From contig OY756966.1 in NCBI GenBank assembly GCA_963580455.1, positions 13,891,001 through 13,955,000 of the forward strand: a DNA stretch of 64,000 nt, given 5' to 3'. This document shows, piece after piece, positions 36,958 to 49,620 of the stretch (position 1 is the stretch's first letter; every line of letters starts with the position of its first letter). The notes beneath the pieces are model-generated. The model saw nothing but the letters and a program-made list of their open reading frames with translations, made no database searches and was not told where the DNA came from. Made by a program: the position numbers and the translations under genes. This DNA comes from Euonymus europaeus (taxonomy: Eukaryota; Streptophyta; Magnoliopsida; Celastrales; Celastraceae).

Positions 36958-39197
36958 GGACAAAACCGTTAAAAGCTCATCCATAGAGAGAGTTGATCAA
37001 CTTCGGACCATCAAAGTTACTCGGTGTACACTTTTTATTGTTATTCTATGTCATATTTTTTGAGTATATGCTTCCAAGATTATTTCCTTTCCAAAACCCC
37101 AACTTTCTACGACAAATGGACAAAATTATTAAAAGTTCCCCCATAGAGAGAGTTGAGCAACTTCGGACCATCAAAGTTGCTCGGTGTACACTTTTTAATT
37201 TTATTTTATCTCAAATTTTACGAGTACAAGCTTCCTAGATTATTTCGATGACAAAACAGCAACTTTCTATGACAAATGGACAAAACCTTTAAAAGCTCCT
37301 CCATAGAGAGTTGAGCAACTTCAGACCATCAAATTTGCTCGGTGTACACTTTTTATTGTTATTCTATTTCAAATTTTCTGAGTATAAGCTTCCAAGATTA
37401 TTTCCTCGACAAAACACTAACTTTTTATGACAAATGGACAAAGCCGTTAAAACGTCCTCTATAGAGAATTGAGCAACTTCGGACCATCAAAGCTGTTCGG
37501 TCTACACTTTTTAATGTTCTTCTATGTCAAATTTTACTTAGTATATAAGCTTCCTAGATTATTTCGATGACAAAACACTAACTTTCTATGAAAAATGGAC
37601 AAAGCCGTTCAAACCTCCTCTATAGAGAAGTTGAGCAACTTCGGACCATTAAAGTAGCTCGATTTACATTTTTTAATGTTCTTCTATCTCAAATTTTACG
37701 AGTATAATCTTCCTAGATTTTTCCGATGACAAAACACCAACTTTCTACGACAAATGGACAAAACCCTTAAAAGCTCCTCCAGAGAGAGTTGAGCAACTTC
37801 GGACCGTCAAAGTTGCTCGTGTACACTTTTTAATGTTCTTCGATCTCAAATTTTACGAGTATAAGCTTCCTAGATTATTTCGATGACAAAACACCAACTT
37901 TATATGACAAATGGACAAAACTGTTAAAAGCTCCTCCATAGAGAGAGTTGAGCAACTTCGGACCATCAAAGTTGCTCGGTGTACACTTTTTATTGTTATT
38001 CTATGTCAAATTTTATGAGTATAAGCTTTCAAGATTATTTCCTTGACAAAACACTAACTTTCTATGACAAATGGACAAAGCCGTTAAAAGCTGCTCCATA
38101 GAGAGAGTTGAGCAACTTCGGGATATCAAAGTTACTCGGTGTACACTTTTTGTTGTTCTTCTATGTCAAATTTTATGAGTATAAGCTTCCAAGATTATTT
38201 CCTTGAGAAAATACTAACTTTCTATGACAAATGGACAAAGCCAATAAAACCTCCTCTATAGAGAAGTTGAGCAACTTTGGACCATAAAAGGTGCTCGGTG
38301 TAAACTTTTTAATGTTTTTCTATGTCAAATTTTATGAGTATATAAGATTCCTAGAGTATTTTGATGACAAAACACTAACTTTCTATGACAAATGGAAAAA
38401 GTCGTTCAAACCTCCTCCATAGAGGAGTTGAGCAACTTCGGACCGTCAAAGCTGCTCGGTGTACACTTTTTAATGTTCTTCTATGTCAAATTTTAGGAGT
38501 ATATAAGCTTCACAGATTATTTCGATGACAAAACACTAACTTTCTTTGACAAATGGACAAAACCGTTAAAGGCTCATCCATAGAGAGAGTTGATCAACTT
38601 CGGACCATCAAAGTTACTCGGTGTACACTTTTTATTGTTATTCTATGTCATATTTTTTTGAGTATATGCTTCCAAGATTATTTCCTTTCCAAAACACCAA
38701 CTTTCTACGACAAATGGACAAAATTATTAAAAGTTCCTCCATAGAGAGAGTTGAGCAACTTCGGGCTATCAAAGTTACTCGGTGTACACTTTTTGTTGTT
38801 CTTCTATGTAAAATTTTGTGAGTATAAGCTTTCAATATTATTTCCTTGACAAAACACTAACTTTCTATGACAAATGGACAAAGCCGTTAAAACCTCCTCT
38901 ATAGAGAAGTTGAGAAACTTCGGACCATCAAAGCTGCTCGGTGTACACTTTTTAATGTTCTTCTATGTCAAATTTTACGAGTATATAAGATTCCTAGATT
39001 ATTTTGATGACAAAACACTAACTTTCTATGACAAACGGACAAAGTCGTTAAAACCTCCTCTATAGAGAAGTTGAGAAACTTGGGACCATCAAAGCTGCTC
39101 AGTGTACACTTTTTAATGTTCTTCTTTGTCAAATTTTACGAGTTTATAAGCTTTACAGATTATTTCGATGACAAAACAATAACTTTCTATGACAAAT
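36958..39197 (+). repeat. HOR unit 1 of the 37-46 kb block, 14 monomers, 2,240 bp
   Basis: Unit boundaries use the CTCATCC/TTGATCAA monomer that precedes TTTAATTTTATT. Contents in order include AACCTTTAAAAGC, AAATTTTCTGAGTATAAG, AGAGAATTGAGC (1-bp loss), TTACTTAGTATATAAG, AAAGTAGCTCGATTTACAT and CCTCCAGAGAGAG. The same run recurs in the next four units. A second TTGATCAA monomer lies inside, near 38590. Confidence 0.82.
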
Positions 39198-41755
39198 GGA
39201 CAAAACCGTTAAAAGCTCATCCATAGAGAGAGTTGATCAACTTCGGACCATCAAAGTTACTCGGTGTACACTTTTTATTGTTATTCTATGTCATATTTTT
39301 TGAGTATATGCTTCCAAGATTATTGCCTTTCCAAAACCCCAACTTTCTACGACAAATGGACAAAATTATTAAAAGTTCCTCCATAGAGAGAGTTGAGCAA
39401 CTTCGGACCATCAAAGTTGCTCGGTGTACACTTTTTAATTTTATTCTATCTCAAATTTTACGAGTATAAGCTTCCTAGATTATTTCGATGACAAAACAGC
39501 AACTTTCTATGACAAATGGACAAAACCTTTAAAAGCTCCTCCATAGAGAGTTGAGCAACTTCAGACCATCAAATTTGCTCGGTGTACACTTTTTATTGTT
39601 ATTCTATTTCAAATTTTCTGAGTATAAGCTTCCAAGATTATTTCCTCGACAAAACACTAACTTTTTATGACAAATGGACAAAGCCGTTAAAACGTCCTCT
39701 ATAGAGAATTGAGCAACTTCGGACCATCAAAGCTGTTCGGTCTACACTTTTTAATGTTCTTCTATGTCAAATTTTACTTAGTATATAAGCTTCCTAGATT
39801 ATTTCGATGACAAAACACTAACTTTCTATGAAAAATGGACAAAGCCGTTCAAACCTCCTCTATAGAGAAGTTGAGCAACTTCGGACCATTAAAGTAGCTC
39901 GATTTACATTTTTTAACGTTCTTCTATCTCAAATTTTACGAGTATAATCTTCCTAGATTTTTCCGATGACAAAACACCAACTTTCTATGACAAATGGAGA
40001 AAACTGTTAAAAGCTCCTCCATAGACAGAGTTGAGCAACTTCGGACCATCAAAGTTCCTCGGTGTACACTTTTTATTGTTATTCTATGTCAAATTTTATA
40101 AGTATAAGCTTTCAAGATTATTTCCTTGACAAAACACTAACTTTCTATGACAAATGGACAAAGCCCTTAAAAGCTCCTCCATAGAGAGAGTTGAGCAACT
40201 TCGGGATATCAAAGTTACTCGGTGTACTCTTTTTCTTGTTCTTCTATGTCAAATTTTATGAGTATAAGCTTCCAAGATTATTTCCTTGAGAAAATACTAA
40301 CTTTCTATGACAAATGGACAAAGCCGTTAAAACCTCCTCTATAGAGAAGTTGAGCAACTTTGGATCATAAAAGGTGCTCGGTGTAAACTTTTTAATGTTT
40401 TTCTATGTCAAATTTTATGAGTATATAAGATTCCTAGATTATTTTGATGACAAAACACTAACTTTCTTTGACAAATGGACAAAACCGTTAAAAGCTCATC
40501 CATAGAGAGAGTTGATCAACTTCGGACCATCAAAGTTACTCGGTGTACACTTTTTATTGTTATTCTATGTCATATTTTTTGAGTATATGCTTCCAAGATT
40601 ATTTCCTTTCCAAAACACCAACTTTCTACGACAAATGGACAAAATTATTAAAAGTTCCTCCATAGAGAGAGTTGAGTAACTTCGGACCATCAAAGTTGCT
40701 CGGTGTACACTTTTTAATGTTATTCTATCTCAAATTTTACGAGTATAAACTTTCTAGATTATTTCAATGACAAAACAGCAACTTTCTATGACAAATGGAC
40801 AAAACCGTTAAAAGCTCCTCCATAGAGAGTTGAGCAACTTCAGACCATCAAAATTGCTCACTGTACACTCTTTATTGTTATTCTATGTCAAATTTTATGA
40901 GTATAAGCTTTCATGATTATTTCCTTGACAAAACATTAACTTTCTATGACAAATGGACAAAGCCGTTAAAACCTTCTTTATAGAGAAGTTGAGCAACTTC
41001 GGACCATCAAAGTTGCTCGGTGTACACTTTTTATTGTTATTCTATGTCATATTTTACGAGTATAAGCTTCCAAGATTATTTCCTTGACAAAACACTAACT
41101 TTCTTTGACAAATGGACAAAACCGTTAAAAGCTCATCCATAGAGAGAGTTGATCAACTTCGGACCATCAAACTTACTCGGTGTACACTTTCTATTGTTAT
41201 TCTATGTCATATTTTTTGAGTATATGCTTCCAAGATTATTTCTTTTCCAAAACCCCAACTTTCTACGACAAATGGACAAAATTATTAAAAGTTCCTCCAT
41301 AGAGAGAGTTGAGCAACTTCGGGCTATCAAAGTTACTCGGTGTACACTTTTTGTTGTTCTTCTATGTCAAATTTTGTGAGTATAAGCTTCCAATATTATT
41401 TCCTTGACAAAACACTAACTTTCTATGACAAATGGACAAAGCCGTTAAAACCTCCTCTATAGAGAAGTTGAGAAACTTCGGACCATCAAAGCTGCTCGGT
41501 GTGCACTTTTTAATGTTCTTCTATGTCAAATTTTACGAGTATATAAGATTCCTAGATTATTTTGATGACAAAACACTAACTTTCTATGACAAACGGACAA
41601 AGTCGTTAAAACCTCCTCTATAGAGAAGTTGAGAAACTTGGGACCATCAAAGCTGCTCAGTGTACACTTTTTAATGTTCTTCTATGTCAAATTTTACGAG
41701 TATATAAGCTTTACAGATTATTTCGATGACAAAACACTAACTTTCTTTGACAAAT
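39198..41755 (+). repeat. HOR unit 2, 16 monomers, 2,558 bp
   Basis: Opens with the same monomer run as unit 1, including AGAGAATTGAGC and AAAGTAGCTCG. Further TTGATCAA monomers lie near 40512 and 41149. It contains a distinctive AGTATAAACTTTCTAG followed by TTTCAATGAC near 40746, seen again only near 46497. It lacks the CCAGAGAGAG monomer of unit 1. Confidence 0.8.
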
Positions 41756-43353
41756 GGACAAAACCGTTAAAAGCTCATCCATAGAGAGAGTTGATCAACT
41801 TCGGACCATCAAAGTTACTCGGTGTACACTTTTTATTGTTATTCTATGTCATATTTCTTGAGTATATGCTTCCAAGATTATTGCCTTTCCAAAACCACAA
41901 CTTTCTACGACAAATGGACAAAATTATTAAAATTTCCTCCATAGAGAGAGTTGAGCAACTTCGGACCATCAAAGTTGCTCGGTGTACACTTTTTAATTTT
42001 ATTCTATCTCAAATTTTACGAGTATAAGCTTCCTAGATTATTTCGATGACAAAACAGCAACTTTCTATGACAAATGGACAAAACCTTTAAAAGCTCCTCC
42101 ATAGAGAGTTGAGCAACTTCAGACCATCAAATTTGCTCGGTGTACACTTTTTATTGTTATTCTATTTCAAATTTTCTGAGTATAAGCTTCCAAGATTATT
42201 TCCTCGACAAAACACTAACTTTTTATGACAAATGGACAAAGCCGTTAAAACGTCCTCTATAGAGAATTGAGCAACTTCGGACCATCAAAGCTGTTCGGTC
42301 TACACTTTTTAATGTTCTTCTATGTCAAATTTTACTTAGTATATAAGCTTCCTAGATTATTTCGATGACAAAACACTAACTTTCTATGAAAAATGGACAA
42401 AGCCGTTCAAACCTCCTCTATAGAGAAGTTGAGCAACTTCGGACCATTAAAGTAGCTCGATTTACATTTTTTAATGTTCTTCTATCTCAAATTTTACGAG
42501 TATAATCTTCCTAGATTTTTCCGATGACAAAACACCAACTTTCTATGACAAATGGACAAAACCCTTAAAAGCTCCACCAGAGAGAGTTGAGCAACTTCGG
42601 ACCATCAAAGTTCCTCGGTGTACACTTTTTATTGTTATTCTATGTCATATTTTACGAGTATAAGCTTCCAAGATTATTTCCTTGACAAAACACTAATTTT
42701 ATTTGACAAATGGACAAAACCGTTAAAAGCTCATCCATAGAGAGAGTTGATCAACTTCGGACCATCAAACTTACTCGGTGTACACTTTCTATTGTTATTC
42801 TATGTCATATTTTTTGAGTATATGCTTCCAAGATTATTTCCTTTCCAAAACCCCAACTTTCTACGACAAATGGACAAAATTATTAAAAGTTCCTCCATAG
42901 AGAGAGTTGAGCAACTTCGGGCTATCAAAGTTACTCGGTGTACACTTTTTGTTGTTCTTCTATGTCAAATTTTGTGAGTATAAGCTTCCAATATTATTTC
43001 CTTGACAAAACACAAACTTTCTATGACAAATGGACAAAGCCGTTAAAACCTCCTCTATAGAGAAGTTGAGAAACTTCGGACCATCAAAGCTGCTCGGTGT
43101 ACACTTTTTAATGTTCTTCTATGTCAAATTTTACGAGTATATAAGATTCCTAGATTATTTTGATGACAAAACACTAACTTTCTATGACAAACGGACAAAG
43201 TCGTTAAAACCTCCTCTATAGAGAAGTTGAGAAACTTGGGACCATCAAAGCTGCTCAGTGTACACTTTTTAATGTTCTTCTATGTCAAATTTTACGAGTA
43301 TATAAGCTTTACAGATTATTTCGATGACAAAACACTAACTTTCTATGACAAAT
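41756..43353 (+). repeat. HOR unit 3, 10 monomers, 1,598 bp
   Basis: Same opening run, then CTCCACCAGAGAGAG joined to a short middle part with a TTGATCAA monomer at 42747. It is shorter than unit 2 mainly by loss of middle monomers. The end (GAGAAACTT monomers near 43.03 and 43.2 kb) matches the ends of units 1 and 2. Confidence 0.8.
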
Positions 43354-44790
43354 GGACAAAACCGTTAAAAGCTCATCCATAGAGAGAGTTGATCAACTTC
43401 GGACCATCAAAGTTACTCGGTGTACACTTTTTATTGTTATTCTATGTCATATTTCTTGAGTATATGCTTCCAAGATTATTGCCTTACCAAAACCACAACT
43501 TTCTACGAAAAATGGACAAAATTATTGAAATTTCCTCCGTAGAGAGAGTTGAGCAACTTCGGACCATCAAAGTTGCTCGGGGTACACTTTTTAATTTTAT
43601 TCTATCTCAAATTTTACGAGTATAAGCTTCCTAGATTATTTCGATGACAAAACAGCAACTTTCTATGACAAATGGACAAAACCTTTAAAAGCTCCTCCAT
43701 AGAGAGTTGAGCAACTTCAGACCATCAAATTTGCTCGGTGTACACTTTTTATTGTTATTCTATTTCAAATTTTCTGAGTATAAGCTTCCAAGATTATTTC
43801 CTCGACAAAACACTAACTTTTTATGACAAATGGACAAAGCTGTTAAAACGTCCTCTATAGAGAATTGAGCAACTTCGGACCATCAAAGCTGTTCGGTCTA
43901 CACTTTTTAATGTTCTTCTATGTCAAATTTTACTTAGTATATAAGCTTCCTAGATTATTTCGATGACAAAACACTAACTTTCTATGAAAAATGGACAAAG
44001 CCGTTCAAACCTCCTCTATAGAGAAGTTGAGCAACTTCGGACCATTAAAGTAGCTCGATTTACATTTTTTAATGTTCTTCTATCTCAAATTTTACGAGTA
44101 TAATCTTCCTAGATTTTTCCGATGACAAAACACCAACTTTCTATGACAAATGGACAAAACCCTTAAAAGCTCCACCAGAGAGAGTTGAGCAACTTCGGAC
44201 CGTCAAAGTTGCTCGGTGTACACTTTTTAATGTTCTTCGATCTCAAATTTTACGAGTATAAGCTTCCTAGATTATTTCGATGACAAAACACCAACTTTAT
44301 ATGACAAATGGACAAAACTGTTAAAAGCTCCTCCATAGAGAGAGTTGAGCAACTTCGGACCATCAATGTTCCTCGGTGTACACTTTTTATTGTTATTCTA
44401 TGTCAAATTTTATGAGTATAAGCTTTCAAGATTATTTCCTTGACAAAACACTAACTTTCTATGACAAATGGACAAAGCCCTTAAAAGCTCCTCCATAGAG
44501 AGAGTTGAGCAACTTTGGGATATCAAAGTTACTCGGTGTACACTTTTTGTTGTTCTTCTATGTCAAATTTTATGAGTATAAGCTTCCAAGATTATTTCCT
44601 TGAGAAAATACTAACTTTCTATGACAAATGGACAAAGCCGTTAAAACCTTCTCTATAGAGAAGTTGAGCAACTTCGAACCATCAAAGCTGCTCGGTGTAC
44701 ACTTTTTAATGTTCTTCTATGTCAAATTTTAGGAGTATATAAGCTTCACAGATTATTTCGATGACAAAACACTAACTTTCTTCGACAAAT
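43354..44790 (+). repeat. HOR unit 4, 9 monomers, 1,437 bp
   Basis: Opening run as before, with new marks TTACGAAAAATGG, ATTATTGAAATTTCC and TGCTCGGGGTACAC, which also occur in unit 5. Its second half returns to the CCAGAGAG, TTCTTCGATCTC and GGATATC order of unit 1. Confidence 0.82.
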
Positions 44791-46227
44791 GGACAAAACC
44801 GTTAAAAGCTCATCCATAGAGAGAGTTGATCAACTTCGGACCATCAAAGTTATTCGGTGTACACTTTTTATTGTTATTCTATGTCATATTTTTTGAGTAT
44901 ATGCTTCCAAGATTATTTCCTTTCCAAAACACCAACTTTCTACGAAAAATGGACAAAATTATTGAAATTTCCTCCGTAGAGAGAGTTGAGCAACTTCGGA
45001 CCATCAAAGTTGCTCGGGGTACACTTTTTAATTTTATTCTATCTCAAATTTTACGAGTATAAGCTTCCTAGATTTTTTCGATGACAAAACAGCAACTTTC
45101 TATGACAAATGGACAAAACCTTTAAAAGCTCCTCCATAGAGAGTTGAGCAACTTCAGACCATCAAATTTGCTCGGTGTACACTTTTTATTGTTATTCTAT
45201 TTCAAATTTTCTGAGTATAAGCTTCCAAGATTATTTCCTCGACAAAACACTAACTTTTTATGACAAATGGACAAAGCTGTTAAAACGTCCTCTATAGAGA
45301 ATTGAGCAACTTCGGACCATCAAAGCTGTTCGGTCTACACTTTTTAATGTTCTTCTATGTCAAATTTTACTTAGTATATAAGCTTCCTAGATTATTTCGA
45401 TGACAAAACACTAACTTTCAATGAAAAATGGACAAAGCCGTTCAAACCTCCTCTATAGAGAAGTTGAGCAACTTCGGACCATTAAAGTAGCTCGATTTAC
45501 ATTTTTTAATGTTCTTCTATCTCAAATTTTACGAGTATAATCTTCCTAGATTTTTCCGATGACAAAACACCAACTTTCTATGACAAATGGACAAAACCCT
45601 TAAAAGCTCCTCCAGAGAGAGTTGAGCAACTTCGGACCGTCAAAGTTGCTCGGTGTACACTTTTTAATGTTCTTTGATCTCAAATTTTACGAGTATAAGC
45701 TTCCTAGATTATTTCGATGACAAAACACCAACTTTATATGACAAATGGACAAAACTGTTAAAAGCTCCTCCATAGAGAGAGTTGAGCAACTTTGGACCAT
45801 CAAAGTTCCTCGGTGTACACTTTTTATTGTTATTCTATGTCAAATTTTATGAGTATAAGCTTTCAAGATTATTTCCTTGACAAAACACTAACTTTCTATG
45901 ACAAATGGACAAAGCCCTTAAAAGCTCCTCCATAGAGAGAGTTGAGCAACTTTAGGATATCAAAGTTACTCGGTGTACACTTTTTGTTGTTCTTCTATGT
46001 CAAATTTTATGAGTATAAGCTTCCAAGATTATTTCCTTGAGAAAATACTAACTTTCTATGACAAATGGACAAAGCCGTTAAAACCTTCTCTATAGAGAAG
46101 TTGAGCAACTTCGAACCATCAAAGCTGCTCGGTGTACACTTTTTAATGTTCTTCTATGTCAAATTTTAGGAGTATATAAGCTTCACAGATTATTTCGATG
46201 ACAAAACACTAACTTTCTTCGACAAAT
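44791..46227 (+). repeat. HOR unit 5, 9 monomers, 1,437 bp
   Basis: Tandem copy of unit 4 with few differences, for example TTTTTTCGATG near 45075, TTCAATGAAAAATGG near 45418 and TTCTTTGATCTC near 45672. Equal length and shared private changes make this the youngest-looking pair of the block. Confidence 0.85.
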
Positions 46228-46705
46228 GGACAAAACCGTTAAAAGCTCATCCATAGAGAGAGTTGATCAACTTCGGACCATCAAAGTTATTCGGTGTACA
46301 CTTTTTATTGTTATTCTATGTCATATTTTTTGAGTATATGCTTCCAAGATTATTTCCTTTCCAAAACACCAACTTTCTACAACAAATGGACAAAATTATT
46401 AAAAGTTCCTCCATAGGGAGAGTTGAGTAACTTCGGACCATCAAAGTTGCTCGGTGTACACTTTTTAATGTTATTCTATCTCAAATTTTACGAGTATAAA
46501 CTTTCTAGATTATTTCAATGACAAAACAGCAACTTTCTATGACAAATGGACAAAACCGTTAAAAGCTCCTCCATAGAGAGTTGAGCAACTTCAGACCATC
46601 AAAATTACTCACTGTACACTCTTTATTGTTATTCTATGTCAAATTTTATGAGTATAAGCTTTCATGATTATTTCCTTGACAAAACATTAACTTTCTATGA
46701 CAAAT
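46228..46705 (+). repeat. Three monomers repeated from about 40.5-40.95 kb
   Basis: Starts as a sixth HOR unit (TTATTCGGTG as in unit 5), then switches to the unit 2 sequence GAGTAACTTCGG, AGTATAAACTTTCTAG and TTTCAATGAC, matching 40.7-40.95 kb at offset 5,751 bp. The switch point lies in the monomer near 46.38 kb. Confidence 0.75.
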
Positions 46706-48800
46706 GGACAAAGCCGTTAAAACCTCCTTTATAGAGAAGTTGAGCAACTTCGGACCATCAAAGTTGCTCGGTTTACACTTTTTAATGTTCTTCTATGTCA
46801 AATTTTACGAGTATATAAGCTTCACAGATTATTTCGATGACGAAACACTAACTTTCTATGACAAATGGACAAAACCATCAAAAGTTCATCCATAGAAAGA
46901 GTTGAGCAACTTCGGACCATCAAAGTTCCTCGGTGTACACTTTTTATTGTTATTCTATGTCATATTTTACGAGTATAAGCTTCCAAGATTATTTCCTTGA
47001 CAAAACACTAACTTTCTATGACAAATGGACAAAGCCCTTAAAAGCTCCTCCATAGAGAGAGTTGAGCAACTTCGGGCTATCAAAGTTACTCGGTGTACAC
47101 TTTTTAATGTTCTTCTACGTCAAATTTTATGAGTATAAGCTTCCAAGATTATTTCCTTGACAAAACACTAACTTTCTATGACAAATGGACAAAGCCGTTA
47201 AAACCTCCTCTATAGAGAAGTTGAGCGACTTTGGACCATCAAAGCTGCTCGGTGTACACTTTTTAATGTTCTTCTATGTCAAATTTTACGAGTATATAAG
47301 ATTCCTAGATTATTTTGATGACAAAACACTAACTTTCTATGACAAATGGACAAAGTCGTTAAAACCTCCTCTATAGAGAAGTTGAGCAACTTCGGACCAT
47401 CGAAGCTGCTCAGTGTACACTTTTTATTGTTATTCTATGTCAAATTTTATGAGTATATAAGCTTCACAGATTATTTCGATGACAAAACACTAACTTTCTT
47501 TGACAAATGGACAAAACCGTTAAAAGCTCATCCATATAGAGAGTTGATCAACTTCGGACTATCAAACTTACTCGGTGTACACTTTTTATTGTTATTCTAT
47601 GTCATATTTTTTGAGTATATGCTTCCAAGATTATTTCCTTTCCAAAACCCCAACTTTCTACGACAAATGGACAAAATTATTAAAATTTCCTCCATAGAGA
47701 GAGTTGAGCAACTTCGGACCATCAAAGTTGCTCGGTGTACACTTTTTAATGTTATTCTATCTCAAATTTTACGAGTATAAGCTTCCTAGATTATTTCTAT
47801 GACAAAACAGCAACTTTCTATGACAAATGGACAAAACCGTTAAAAGCTCCTCCATAGAGTGTTGAGCAACTTCAAACCATAAAATTTGCTCGGTGTACAC
47901 TTTTTAATGTTATTCTATGTCAAATTTTATGTGTATAAGCTTCCAAGATTATTTCCTCGACAAGAGAAGTTGAGCAACTTCGGACCAACAAAGCTGTTCG
48001 GTCTACACTTTTTAATGTTCTTCTATGTCAAATTTTACTTAGTATATAAGCTTCCTAGATTATTTCGATGACAAAACACTAACTTTCTATGACAAATGGA
48101 CAAAGCCGTTAAAACCTCCTCTATAGAGAAGTTGAGCAACTTCGGACCATTAAAGTTGCTCGATTTACACTTTTTAACGTTCTTCTATCTCAAATTTTAT
48201 GAGTATAATCTTTCTAGATTATTCCGATGACAAAAAACCAACTTTCTATGACAAATGGACAAAACCCTTCAAAGCTCCTCCAGAGAGAGTTGAGCAACTT
48301 CGGACCGTCAAAGTTGCTCGGTGTACACTTTTTAATGTTCTTCGATCTCAAATTTTGCGAGTATAATCTTCCTAGATTATTTCGATGACAAAACACCAAC
48401 TTTCTATGACAAATGGACAAAACTGTTAAAAGCTCCTCCACAGAGAGAGTTGAGCAACTTCGGACCATCAAAGTTGCTCGGTGTACACTTTTTATTGTTA
48501 CTCTATGTCAAATTTTATGAGTATAAGCTTTCAAGATTATTTCCTTGACAAAACACTAACTTTCTATGACAAATGGACAAAGCCCTTAAAAGCTCCTCCA
48601 TAGAGAGAGTTGAGCAACTTCGTGCTATCAAAGTTACTCGGTGTACACTTTTTGTTGTTCTTCTATGTCAAATTTTATGAGTATAAGCTTCCAAGATTAT
48701 TTCCTTGACAAAACACTAACTTTCTATGACAAATGGACAAAGCCGTTAAAACCTCCTCTATAGAGAAGTTGAGCAACTTCGGACCATCAAAGCTGCTCGG
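46550..48800 (+). repeat. 2.2-kb segment repeated from about 36.0-38.3 kb
   Basis: Starts 46706, 46867, 47027, 47187, 47348 and 47509 match 36155, 36316, 36476, 36636, 36797 and 36958 at offset 10,551 bp. After a ~51-bp deletion at 47963 the offset becomes about 10,501 bp (48098 with 37597). The copy lacks several private changes of 37-38 kb, such as AAAGTAGCTCG (here AAAGTTGCTCG), so it may resemble the ancestral form. Confidence 0.75.
47963..47964. other. Internal ~51-bp deletion junction in a monomer
   Basis: The sequence runs TTTCCTCGACAAGAGAAGTTG where related monomers have the AAACACTAAC...CCTCTATA segment in between. About 51 bp covering the monomer boundary are missing, leaving a ~110-bp monomer. 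This is the largest departure from the 158-162-bp length that I found. Confidence 0.85.
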
Positions 48801-49620
48801 TGTACACTTTTTCATGTTCTTCTATGTCAAATTTTACGAGTATATAAGATTCCTAGATTATTTTGATGACAAAACACTAACTTTCTATGACAAATGGACA
48901 AAGTTGTTAAAACCTCCTCTATAGAGAAGTTGAGCAACTTCGGACCATCAAAGCTGCTCCGTGTACACTTTTTAATGTTCTTCTATGTCAAATTTTACAA
49001 GTATATAAGCTTCACAGATTATTTCGACGACAAAACACTAACTTTCTATGACAAATGGGCAAAACCGTTAAAAGCTCATCCATAGAGAGAGTTGATCAAC
49101 TTGGGACCATCAAAGTTACTCGGTGTACACTTTTTGTTGTTCTTCTATGTCAAATTTTATGAGTATAAGCCTCCAAGATTATTTCCTTGACAAAACACTA
49201 ACTTTCTATGACAAATGGACAAAGCCGTTAAAACCTCCTCTATAGAGAAGTTGAGCAACTTTGGACCATCAAAGCTGCTCGGTGTACACTTTTTAATGTT
49301 CTTCTAAGTCAAATTTTACGAGTATATAAGATTCCTAGATTATTTTGATGACAAAACACTAACTTTCTATGACAAATGGACAAAGTCGTTCAAACCTCCT
49401 CGATAGAAAAGTTGAGCAACTTCGGACCATCAAAGCTGCTCGTTGTGCACTTTTTAATGTTCTTCTATGTCAAATTTTATGAGTATATAAGCTTCACAGA
49501 TTATTTCGATGACAAAACACTAACTTTCTATGACAAATAGACAAAACCGTTAAAAGCTCATCCATAGAGAGAGTTGAACCATCAATGTTACTCGGTGTAC
49601 ACCTTTTATTGTTATTCTAT
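48800..49620 (+). repeat. Group B monomers without a clear HOR
   Basis: Five monomers of known classes (GTTGTTAAAACC, GGGCAAAACC, GTTTGTTGTTC, GTCGTTCAAACC, TTGATCAA relatives). Adjacent stretches resemble 16.9-17.5 kb in order, but no constant offset could be held for more than a few monomers. Confidence 0.6.
49577..49578. other. 10-bp deletion removing the left dyad arm
   Basis: GAGTTGAACCATCAATG stands where related monomers have GAGTTGATCAACTTCGGACC. Ten bases with most of the left arm are gone. The matching monomer in the duplicate at about 54.06 kb is intact, so the loss happened in this copy. Confidence 0.8.

Noticed and set aside
47346..47780. 144-codon open frame
   Set aside because: Same situation: the TAG in the CCATAG segment is TAT near 47537. 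Its partner at 36.8-37.2 kb does not keep the frame.
48214..48471. 85-codon frame on the minus strand, and a 65-codon one at 38638-38835
   Set aside because: They read antisense through ordinary monomers and depend on local indels; related monomers do not keep them.
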